NCBI GenBank assembly: GCA_002007465.1
Contig: LNAC01000009.1
Location: forward strand, 628,108-692,107
Source: Ailurus styani
Taxonomy: Eukaryota > Chordata > Mammalia > Carnivora > Ailuridae
DNA length: 64,000 nucleotides
Direction: 5' to 3'
The notes under the pieces were generated by a model. That model had not been told where the DNA came from. It searched no databases and saw nothing but the letters and a program-made list of their open reading frames with translations. Position numbers and translations under genes: made by a program. This document shows, piece by piece, positions 1 to 20,400 of this stretch (its first letter is position 1; each line of letters starts with the position of its first letter).

Positions 1-440
1 CAAATCCACCTACGTGTTCCTGGTAGAACAAGTCCCTAGAACAAGTGAATAAATAATCACTATCATGAACACTTTCCGAGGTGCCATCCACCCCAACTAG
101 GTAGATTCCCCAAAATGGCAGATGAATCTAGTACTTGCACCAACCAGTTACTAGCTGCTCCTGGAAATGTGGGGCTGGTACCAGGAACGCCAGCTGACTG
201 CTACTGTGTCTTGAGCAGTGTGGTTTATAAAGTTGGCCAGATGCCCTCCGCTTACTTGTCCATGGAGATAGTTACCCTTAGTTCTTCTCTTCCCAGATCT
301 TGGCATCGGTTCCTCACAAAGGCCCTTCTTCCTGCCTTTGGGGTCCTTGAGAAACTAGTCTTTCCCGTAAACTCCCCTTCTGCCTATGTCTATGCTTGAA
401 TGGGCTGTATTCCTACCAATAAATGACTTCTGATTTTAAA
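1..440. other. Unassigned repeat-like stretch at left edge
   Basis: Lies in NUP214 intron 9. It has a TATA-like TTTATAAAG near 225, an AATAAA near 418 and an A-rich stretch after it, a layout that would fit an old solo LTR or another retroelement. I do not recognise the family. The open frame at 115-399 has no recognisable protein. Confidence 0.2.
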
Positions 441-1014
441 AAATCACTTCCCTAACTTTCACTGGTGACCAAAACTGGGTAGCATGAATCAAAAGGGAAT
501 AGTGCTCCATGAATAACAGAGAGAAAAGCAAAAAGCTGTTTAGGAAAGGGAACGTAATCATACCCCGTGACTCAGCTATGCCTTAATAGTCACATTCATG
601 ATAATGTAAACAAAACTGACTTCGACTTTGAAAAACAATCTAGAGACAAAATAAAAAAGACTTAATAATCACTACGGAACAGAACGCAAATGGTACCAGT
701 TCTGATTTTGCAAAGGACAAGCACAGGTGACCACAGCTGGGAGGCGGGGGAAGGTATGCTAAAGGCAAGGGTTGGGGAGAAGGTATTCCTCTCACTAAGT
801 AGGTCAAGAGACTACGTATGGTGACACCGTAAGAAATGAAGGTAAAAAAGGTGGCTTACAGTTACAGAGGTAACCAACAGAAGAACTACAACAGTGCTGG
901 AAGTCTGCTGGGATGACGGATGAGGATTTAAGGGCCAGATGTGAGCTATATCCACATCCGCCACTACACGTGATACGGTCTAAAATCAATAATCAATAAT
1001 AGGGATGATGCAGA

Positions 1015-1179
1015 TTATTATTTATTTTTTTTTAGAGGTGGGGAGAGGGAGAGAATCTTAAGCAGACTCCATGCCCAGCTCAAAGCTTGACATGGGGCAT
1101 AATCTCACAACCCTGAGATCACGATGTGAGCCAAAATTAAGAGTCAGACACTTAATCAACTGAGCTATCCAGGTGCCCT
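1015..1179 (-). repeat. CAN SINE, diverged
   Basis: Reads on the minus strand as a tRNA-Lys-derived head (GGGCACCTGGATAGCTCAG) with a T-rich complement of the A tail at the left end. It is diverged from the consensus-like copies elsewhere in the window. Confidence 0.85.
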
Positions 1180-1221
1180 GAAGATTAGAGATAAGGAGGT
1201 AATCTTGAAAAGTAAAAATTT

Positions 1222-1442
1222 ATGGGGCACCTGAGTGGCTCAGTCGGTTAAGCATCTGTCTTTGGCTCAGGTCATGATCCCGGGATCCTGGGATGGAGCC
1301 CCGCATCAGGCTTCCCGCTCAGGAGGGAGCCAGCTTCTCCCTCTCCTTCTGCCCTTCCCCACCCCACACACACCCTACTTATGCTCACTCGCTCTCACTC
1401 CCTTGTGTTCTCTCTCAAATAAATCTTAACAAGAAAAAAGTA
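1222..1442 (+). repeat. CAN SINE
   Basis: Head GGGGCACCTGAGTGGCTCAG, internal GGTCATGATCCCGGG, CT-rich middle and AATAAATCTTAA tail; antisense to NUP214. Confidence 0.93.
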
Positions 1443-1873
1443 AAAATTTACAAGTTAAAAAAAGTCCCCTTTAAATAGGACTGGATAAGGATGGGGTAGG
1501 GCAGGGGTAATTTTTTTTTTTTTCATTTATAAATCCTTTCTACTATTTGATATTTTAGCCACATACATAAATTATCCTGAGAAGAAACAAAAATACAAGC
1601 ATATCTTAAATGTGTCAGTACATAAAATAATTGTGCTCTTAGGAAACTGTTACTAAAGACAATCTAAGAGTTGACATCAGATTGCTGCACTCTGGCCTGT
1701 GACCACCAAAGTGGCCCACCTTAGACACTATAAGAGCCACGCACTTACAGCAGACCACCTAGCCACCCAGAGAATGAGGCATAAATACTGAATGGTTGGA
1801 AAGGCGTTAAGTCTCTGTGTGTGGGGTGCACACAACGTCTTTAAACTCAAGGTAGTTTTAAGAGGTTTCCTGG

Positions 1874-2090
1874 GGGGCGCCTGGGTGGCTCAGTGGGTTA
1901 AAGCCTCTGCCTTCGGCTCAGGTCATGATCTCAGGGTCCTGGGATCGAGGCCCACATTGGGCTCCATGCTCAGCAGGGAGCCTGCCTCCTCCTCTCTCTC
2001 TCTCGCTGCCTGCCTCTCAACCTACTTGTGATCTCTCTCTCTCTCTGTCAAATAAATAAATAAAATCTTTAAAAAAAAAAAAAAAAGAAG
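1874..2090 (+). repeat. CAN SINE, mustelid-like subtype
   Basis: Full-length copy with the diagnostic GTGGGTTAAAGCCTCTGCC, TGATCTCAGGGTCC and AATAAATAAATAAAATCTTT. A GTTTCCTGGG motif on both flanks looks like part of a target-site duplication. Confidence 0.94.
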
Positions 2091-2098
2091 AAGTTTCC

Positions 2099-2296
2099 TG
2101 GGGTGCCGGGGTGGTGCAGTCAGTTATAGGCCCGAGTCTCGGTTTTGGCTCAGGTCACAATCTTGGGATTGTAGGATGGAGCCCTGCACTGGGCTCTGCA
2201 CTCAGTGCAGAGTCTGGCTGAGTTTCTCTCTCCCTCTGTCCCCCCCCACCCCAGCCCTACACTAGTGCACTCTTTTTTTCTCTAAGATAAATAGAT

Positions 2297-2328
<32 letters not shown>

Positions 2329-2330
2329 GG
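2099..2330 (+). repeat. CAN SINE, older copy
   Basis: Diverged head (GGGTGCCGGGGTGGTGCAG), GGCTCAGGTCACAATC and a long A tail; third element of a head-to-tail cluster with the copies at 1222 and 1874. Confidence 0.88.
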
Positions 2331-2986
2331 AAAATTTTCCCTTTCATCACATCCCTCTGTGATCACTCTGCATAACCTACCTGGGTTTAGGATTGCTTAC
2401 CACGATCACCTCAGCCCGACTCCAGTCTGCAAGGAGGACAAAGTTCGAGAAAGGAGGCAGGCACTTACACACACAGGTGCTATTAGCTCTCTGGTGGTTT
2501 TTCAAAGTGAAATACAAAGTATTGCTGCTGAGTCACAATTTGGTATGATCTGCTTGTTTCTCTCCATTAATCAAGGGTGGGTTAGAGGTGACTGACCAGA
2601 AGGGGTAGGTTCAAACAACAGGAAGAAAATAAAGACGGTAAAACAGAACGAGGCAGAAAACCCTCCTACACAGCCAGGTGTACTCCTGTGGGAAGCTGAT
2701 TATATTGTATGTTTTTCCACAGATCGTGAGCGGATGCAGAGGACAGAAGGGCTTTTAATGACAATGGAGGAGCTGCTGAGTCTGAAACCCACATCTGTCC
2801 AACGCAATATTCAAGCCATCTGGCCCAAGGCACTCTGTCACGTCAGCCAAGTGTCAGCTTTGCTCTCAACCAGAAACTCATCCAAAGGGACAGGGCTTTG
2901 TCTAAACCTTCTCCACAGAGTTAACTCCCTCCAGAATCTTTCTCAGAAAAGTATCCCAGAAAAGCAAGCAAAAGAGTGAAATTTAC

Positions 2987-13273
<10,287 letters not shown>

Positions 13274-13412
13274 CGCGCCACCCTCAGCGGGTCGAAGCTG
13301 CCGCCGCTGCTGCCCGCGGCCTTGCCCACACGCCCCAGGCCGCTCCGAGGCCAACTTCCTTCCCTCACCCGGGGCAGGGCGCAGCAGACTCCGCACTTCC
13401 GGCGCGCTTTCG

Positions 13413-13420
13413 TGACGTCA
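13413..13420. promoter_or_regulatory. Palindromic CRE (TGACGTCA)
   Basis: Full consensus CREB/ATF site 11 bp upstream of an ETS core in the NUP214 promoter, about 140 bp from the start codon. Confidence 0.6.
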
Positions 13421-13850
13421 CGCGCCCCGGGCCGCCGGGCGGTCGGAGGAGGCGGAGCGACCCTCTGAAGTCGCGCGCTCACCTGACCACCGCTTCCCAT
13501 TGGCCGGGTAGGGAGCGTAGGCGCGGGCCGGCGCGCCTGCGCCCTGAAGCGCCGAGGTCCCGCCCCCTTTGTGTGATTGGTTGCGCGGCGCCCGCTCCAT
13601 GGCTCTGCGCTGCTTGTGGCGCTGGAGCCTCGCGGTGACAGTAGGGGGCACGTGGTGACTCGCAGGCCCCGCTCGAGAGGAGTTAGGAGCCCGACAGACA
13701 TCTCAGGGGGCAGCTCTCGAGAGAGGCGTTGGAGGGGGGCGAGGAGGAACAGAGGCTCCGAAGGCGGGTGGGTGGGGCCTCGGAGGACCCTTGGGCCCAA
13801 GCGCGGAGGCTCGAGGGGCAGGACAAAGGCACCAAACGTGGGCTTTGTCT

Positions 13851-14189
13851 GCTTTCAGGGTCGTCCTTTCCCGGCGAGAGCCCGGGCCTGCGCCAGGCTC
13901 TTCACACGCGTTACCCATCACATCCTGTTACCGAGGCCTTTATCCTTGCCATTTACCTGATGAGAATGAAAGTCCCCAGGGCCCCTCACTCACAAAGTGG
14001 TGAAAGCGGGGTTAGGATTCAGCTCGTGCGGACACGTGGATGGACGATCGTCCCCGTACAGGCGTTTGTATTGGAATTATTAATGCTCTGGGGCAGGAAT
14101 TCTTCATCTGGAGACTCTGGGTTAACGGGGGGGGGGGGTTTCAGCCACTTACTGTTTCGTTTTCAGCAAATCGCTTATCTACACCAAGA
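13851..14189. other. Intergenic, NUP214 to AIF1L
   Basis: No gene seen. A G run lies near 14130. With the SINE and MIR fragment to its right this completes an intergenic space of about 1.1 kb. Confidence 0.5.
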
Positions 14190-14204
14190 CTGCTTCTCAT
14201 TTTT

Positions 14205-14360
14205 TTTTTCTTTAAGGTTTTATTTATTTGAGAGAGAGAGAGCATGATGGGGGGAGGGAATAGCAGACTCCCAGCTGACGTGGTTTCCCTGCTTGGACCC
14301 CGAGATCATGACCTGAGCCAAAGGCAGCCGCTTAACCAACGGAGCAACCCAGGCGCCCCC
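14205..14360 (-). repeat. CAN SINE, recent, with perfect target-site duplication
   Basis: Flanked by exact 15-bp repeats CTGCTTCTCATTTTT at 14190-14204 and 14361-14375. Reverse orientation: AAGGTTTTATTTATTTG at the left, CAGGCGCCCC at the right. Confidence 0.95.
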
Positions 14361-14375
14361 CTGCTTCTCATTTTT

Positions 14376-14480
14376 AAAATAAGGATAACGTAATAGAATC
14401 AGCCTCATAGGGCTGTTGTGAGGAGTAAACGAAGTCCAGCATTTAACAGAGCCTGGCACATAGGACACATTCATTTAGAG
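14376..14480 (+). repeat. MIR fragment
   Basis: AAAATAAGGATAACG, CTCATAGGGCTGTTGTGAGGA and GAGCCTGGCACATAGGA are typical MIR core wording. Confidence 0.75.
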
Positions 14481-14571
14481 CTGTTACTATATTAGTTATC
14501 TTTTCTGAATTTGCTGAGCCCAGGAACTGTCCCCAAAGTACACAAGTCAAGACATTGATAAGTTTGTCTGT

Positions 14572-14577
14572 TTTATT
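14572..14577 (-). terminator. AIF1L: Probable AIF1L poly(A) signal (AATAAA)
   Basis: TTTATT on the plus strand reads AATAAA on the gene strand, followed by a GT/T-rich stretch (TCTTGACTTGTGTACTTTG). It is the only AATAAA I found between the AIF1L stop codon and the next gene, giving a 3'UTR of about 2.8 kb. Confidence 0.6.
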
Positions 14578-14604
14578 TCTAGTCTGTAGAGATGATATCC
14601 GGTG

Positions 14605-14621
14605 CCACACACACACACACA

Positions 14622-14673
<52 letters not shown>

Positions 14674-14674
14674 A
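14605..14674. repeat. Compound (CA)n(CT)n(CA)n microsatellite
   Basis: About nine CA units, then about fourteen CT units, then about eleven CA units. On the AIF1L transcript strand it reads (TG)n(AG)n(TG)n and ends about 30 nt before the AATAAA. Confidence 0.95.
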
Positions 14675-17353
14675 GCACACTTCATCCACCTGAACGTGCC
14701 CAGCAAACTCCTTCCTTTTGAGTCACAGGGACAAAGCCCTACTTGGCAGTCCCCGAGTTGCTGGTTACATTCGTGAGATTTGGTCACTAAGACAGCTGAA
14801 GTTCAAAGAAGCGGAGCTCTTAGCCAGAGAAGGAAGTCCCAGAGCTAATACCCACAATCTGAAATACATGCAGACCCCCCCCTTCCAGAGACCACTTTCG
14901 AGCCCCTCTCCCTCTAGGAACTGAGACCTAGTAAATGGTGGAGGAACTGCTGGTGTTTCCCAGTACGCTCCCCTTCCAATGAGAGAACTCTCTTCCCTGC
15001 CCTTTCCAGAAGCTGGGGACACACCCGCTTGCCCCCCTCCCTTAAAAGAGGCTTCCTGCGGTCTTGCAAACTGTGGAACCCATTGAAATAAGCCTGGTTG
15101 CTTCTGCCCTCCTCTCTGAGTGAGGAACAGGTACACTGACTATACTGGGTAGTTAAGGAAGGTATCACCTTGCTCAAAAGTCTCAGCCTGTCCCAGAGAA
15201 GAGAGGCCAGTGGGAAGGCATGGGGACCGGCAGTTGTTCCTCTGATGATCTGCTGGGAGGGGGAGGCAGAGGAGGTGCTGGGGCGAGATTTTACATTTAC
15301 AGAGAATTGTTTTGTTGGGGTTTAAACTTCAACTAGGCTTGTGCATTTGAAGCAGCTCCTTAGGCTGAAGATCAGCCAGTCACGGCCAAATAATCTTGTT
15401 CCTGAACTGGTAGAGACCAGTGGATTAACCCAACCTGGGCAATTCCCCATCCCCTACCTGCTCCACTCCCTCAAGCTGCTGCAAGGGCAGCTCCTTAGGT
15501 CCTTGATTATGGGTCACTAAGGAACCACAGGGAGGCCACACTGACCCCTACCTCCAACAGCACCCTGACATTTCCACTTAACGGTTGGCGAGGGCTTCTT
15601 CAAGACCCTTGCTCAGTCTTGGCCCCAGGATTGCACTGCAGTCACCCCGCAGTCCCCTCTTTCCTTAACATTCATCTCACGGGTCATTGCCTGATTCGGA
15701 CTTCCCCACTAAATTCCATGAGTCTGTCCATTTCACTACCTGTTCTTAGCTCTTGGCCCTAGCAGGTGCTTTATAAATAGATTCAATGGGTGAGCGCATC
15801 TAAGTCCTGAGTGGGCAGGGTAAGGGACTCCAGAACCCAGATGGGGTCAAGGCTGGGTTCCTGCTCAGCCAAGATGAGGCTGAGTGGGACACTTTCCTGC
15901 GTGAGTTCTGAGAAGCGGCTTGGCGGAGGAGCTCTAGGGAAGGCAGAGCTGCAGAGGGAGCCCGGCCCTTACCTCAACCCTGGTGTCGACATGGAGGCAC
16001 TGGGAAGGCTGAGTCCTGGCCCAGGGCCTTCCCCAAGTATTGACCTAGGAGATTGCCCCTCCCCGGCCCAGCCCACAGCAGAGATGAGGATGGGCACGGC
16101 ATCCAAACAGCTGGGTTCCAGCACAGAGTTCCGTCTCCCGATTAACCTCTTGGCAAGGCACTTAATCCTTGTGAGCACCAGTTTTCCCACCTGTGAAATG
16201 AGACGACCGGTCTAGCTAACCTAGAGTGAATCAGGGCTCTCAAACCTTGGGAGTCCATCGTAAGGGACCCCAATCCAATCCCCAAGCTCGAGGTTTGGGT
16301 GATTGGAAATGGAGAGATGGGTTACAGGGCAAGGCGCATGTTAGGACAACGTGGGGGGGGGACTTAAAGCTTATAATAGGTGGTCAATAAATATCCATTG
16401 GATGACCGAGTGAGTGAATGAATGAATGGAATAAGGCGGTAAGGCAAAAGGGGGAGCACAGTCAGGTCTCAAGCAGATCGGGATCAGAAAGGCAACCTTC
16501 TATTTCTCGGCTCTTGGCTTATTAGCGGTGCTGTTTGCCATGAGCATTCTAGTCCTCTTTCCCCAATCCTGTTGTCCTCAGCATCCTCTCCAAAAGGTGA
16601 CACCAGACTGAACAGACACCCCTCCCAAGCCCCTTCGCCTCCCTTCCACCCCTAAAGACCTTTGCTGCTCCCGCAAAGGACAAGGGGGCTGCACTTTTCC
16701 TCCTAGCTGCCTGTAAAGGTGTGGCCGCAGGCAAGGCCAGAGGATTCCTTCTGGAACCTTCTTGAAGGGGTCAGATCGCCAAGCCCCTCTCCTTCTCTCC
16801 TTCTGTCACCTCCCTGAGGATGAGAAGTGTGGCCTGGGGGAGGGTGTCAGCTGGGGAGGTGGGACGGTGGGTCGTCACGCTCTAGACAACTCGAGAGCAC
16901 GGAACCACAGAGCTGTCCGAGGAAAGCTTGGTTCCCTCTCTAGGGTATTCTGAGAGTGGGCTGTGGTCCTCATCAGGACCAGGCCAGCAAGCCTGCACTA
17001 GCTCAGGGACCCTGGAAGGACAGACTAGGCCAGCCCCAGGCGTGAGGATCACAGTCTTCCAGTCTCCCTGTCCTGGTTGTCCCCTCTAGGTTTTGGTCTG
17101 ATGTCAGCCCTTCTGCACGGGGAAGGGGAAAGGAGGGAAGATGAGAGGGAGGGTCCCCAAGGCTCAGAATTCCCTGGCCCAGAGCCCCTTTAAGGCAGAT
17201 AATTTGTGCTTTACAAAGAGATCACTGATGTCGCTGATTGAAAACGAAACAAACCCATGACGACAAGACAAAACAAATAAGACAAATCACAATGGATCAA
17301 GAAGGGCAGCAAGATCAGGAGGGAGGAGTGGGAGCAGGTCCAGATGGGGGTCC

Positions 17354-17441
17354 TCAGGGCAGGCTGGCAATGTCTCTCTCTGGAGGGGGGCCAACTGGCT
17401 TGGGGCTGCTCTCGTTGGCTTTGCCTTCAAACATCATGACT
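17354..17441 (-). CDS. AIF1L: AIF1L coding exon 6 and stop
   Basis: Codes [20 protein letters not shown] and ERDIASLP, then TGA (complement of 17354-17356). Acceptor AAACCAG|AGTC. Confidence 0.96.
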
Positions 17442-20400
17442 CTGGTTTGGAGATGGAGGAAAAAAAAAAAGGCAGGATTAGGATTCCTTCCCTCATCCAG
17501 GGAGAGATCCCAGCCTTCATGTCTGCAGGGTCCTCAACCGAATGCCCTTGCATCCATTCTCCAGTGAGATCTTCTCTATGTGAACGGGGCTGCTAGTCCT
17601 ATTTCACAGAACAGAACACTGAGGTACAAAGATCTCTGTATTCGAGGCCATGCGACTTCCCCTACCCACGCTGCCTAAAGGAGGCAGAGCTAGGCTGGGT
17701 CATGGCTCTGCTCAAAACCCCTTCAGATCTTCAAAAACCTCCCAAGGTTTTAAGAGTGATATCTGGGGCGCCTGGGTGGCTCTGTCGGTGAAGCGTCCGA
17801 CTCTTGATTTCAGCTCAGGTCATGATCTCAGGGTCAGGAGATTGAGCCCCAGATCAGGCTCCATCTGGGCATGGAGCCTGTTTAAGATTCTCTCTCTCCC
17901 TCTCCCTCGCCCCTCTCCCCCTCCCCCACCTCAAAAAAAAAGTAGCAGCTGGGAAGTAGACGATAGGGGCTCTGGATAGACCTCTGAAGGGAAACAGCCT
18001 GATTTGAATCCCAGCACTACTATTTCCCAGCTGGTGACTCGAGAAAGACACCACCACTGGTGGTCAGTGTTTCCATCTGGAAGTAAGGATGCCCAAGGTG
18101 CCAACACCCTAGAGCTGTTTCGAGTACCCCCACTCTTCCCGTAGTCGCCCTTTGGGTGGGCTTGTTCTGTCCGCTGGCTATAAATCCCATCCGAAGGGCC
18201 GCAGTCCACAAGCAGCTTACCTCCAAGCCGATCTGCAGATCCAGGCCCTCTTGACCTCTCCCTTTGGATGTCGAAAGGACACTTCCGACTTAACCCATCA
18301 AAAACTCAAGTCCTCATTCCTGCCTTCCTCACCTGCTCTCCCCCTAAGGCAAACAGCAAAGTCACTCACCCCACACAGGTCGGGATCCTTGTTGTCCTCT
18401 ACACTCCATACCTGCGCATTGAAGCAAGGCTTCCAGTTCTGTCTCCCAAATCATTCCCGATTCCAGAAGCTTCTGCCTACCTTCACTGCAGCTTTTCCAG
18501 GCCGAGCGGCCTCATCTCTTGCCTGCACAGACTCCCTGCTGCCATTCTCACCCCGGCTGCAGCCAGAGTCTCTTAAAAGTCAGCCCCTAGCTTAGAGTCA
18601 TACAATAGCATCCCTCCACATTAGTGCCAAATGCTAAGTGGGACCGTGACCTGCAAGGCCCCACGTCACCTGGTCCCTGCCCGTCTCTGCAAACTCATCC
18701 TTCACTCACTGCACTCAGTCATGGCCAGACACACTAGTTTCTGTGCTGTTCCTTTGAGCCTACAAGCATAGTCTGCCTCAGGGCCTTTGCACTTGCTTCT
18801 TCCTCTGCCTGGAATGCTTTCCCCCTTCGAATGGCTCATCTCTTCACATCTCTTTCCCTCGGGGCTCGGGTCAAGTGTTGCCTTCTCAATGAGATCCTCC
18901 CTGCCCACTATCCCTTCCCTCTCTGTTCCTCTTGTTCACTTTGTATTTCTTTGTACTATACCACTGCAATCTGGCATTTTAGTTTTTTGGGTTTTTTATT
19001 TTGTTTATGTCTATCTCTTGCCATGAGAATGTAAGCTCCATGAGGCCAGCAAGTCCTGGGTCCCCAGCATCTAGAATAATTCTTGGTACATAGTTGGTGC
19101 TCAATAAATATTTGCTGAATTAATAAATGATACATCTGAGGAGTCACTGGGTAGACCAGAGCCGGCCACACAGTAAACGCACTAAACCTTGGGTGTTTTC
19201 TAAGAGCATTAATGCTCCCGCTGCTGCCACGTGTGGCATCCGGCGGTCTGACCTTGATGGTTTTCTCACCACACCTCTTGCCTCACCCCTGCTCACACTA
19301 GAAGCTCCGCAGCCTGAACTGTGGGCTCATGAGCAGGTCCTCAGCTTCCCTGGGCCTCGACTTCCCCCTTTGCAACAATGAGGGAGGTGTATTTTACATT
19401 CTTACGTTCCAATCCAGAGACTCCCCAGGGGATCTCTCTGCAGTGGGGGCAGGACCTGGGAAGTGTGACCTTGGCCACCAGACCAGGTGTTTGCCAAGAG
19501 CCCAGTCCGGGGCTGCAGCCTTCTTATGCGTTACACCATTAGCCTTCAGGATGACCCTTCACACAAGAGACTTTCCGTCGTCTCTCACTTACAAACCAAG
19601 AAACTAAGGCTTGGGGACCTGGGGGATTTGCCCACGCTCGGTTAGGCGGCAAGTAACAGCATCAAGGTCTGAACTCTGCCTCCCTTCAGAGCCGGTCGTT
19701 AACTATGTTAGGCTCTCCACACCCCTGTGGGGTAGTGGGGTCACAAATGAGGAAACCCAGGCTCAGAAGGTTTCATGGTAGTTTTGTTTTTTTTTTTAAG
19801 ATTTTATTCAACTAGTTGAGAGAGAGAGAGCACAAGAAGGGGGAGGGGAGAGGGAGAAGGAGAAGCAGACTCTACACTGAACAAGGAGCCCGAGGTGGGA
19901 TTCGATCTCAGGACTCAGGGACCATGACCTGAGCCGAAGGCAGACGCTCAACCGACTGAGCCGCCCAGGCGCCCACATGGTAGATTTAAAATCACCACCA
20001 TCGTTTTGCTTCCTGAGTGCTCATTCTACCGGAAAGTTCTGGGTATGTATTGACGTGCCCATTTGACAGATGAGGAAATCGGGTTCAGAGAATCAAGACC
20101 CTCGTCCAGCAGGTCCCACGAGGCATTCCCTCCCAGCTGGGGCAGGCACGATGGCTCTGCCTTCGGAGCCCACAGGAGAGGTGGGAGGTACTCACAACTT
20201 GAGGACAGCTGACCGCTTTCCCAGCATCATGTTCACAAAGTCTCGGTAGGAGATGGTGTCGCTGACTCCACCTGTCACCTCTGAGATCATCTTTTTCATC
20301 TCCAGGTGGGTCTTAGGGACCCCGAGCTTCTCCATCATCCTCTTTAAAGACATCAGGTCTGAGAGAGGAAAAGCAGGTCCGTTAGGCCGTTAGGTGGAGA

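Larger units (their letters stand above)
441..2986. other. NUP214 intron 9, visible part
   Basis: No exon is recognised here. The sequence that would encode human-like exon 10 is absent. The stretch is dominated by four SINEs (1015-2330) plus AT-rich unique sequence. Confidence 0.6.
14550..17353 (-). other. AIF1L: AIF1L 3' untranslated region (predicted)
   Basis: From the stop codon to the single downstream AATAAA at 14572-14577. It contains MIR-like debris near 16140-16430 (for example TGGTCAATAAATATCC on the plus strand). The extent is inferred from the poly(A) signal. Confidence 0.55.

Noticed and set aside
1222..1300. tRNA-like box A/B sequence in SINE heads
   Set aside because: These are the tRNA-Lys-derived heads of CAN SINEs, diverged and without a full cloverleaf, so no tRNA gene is called.
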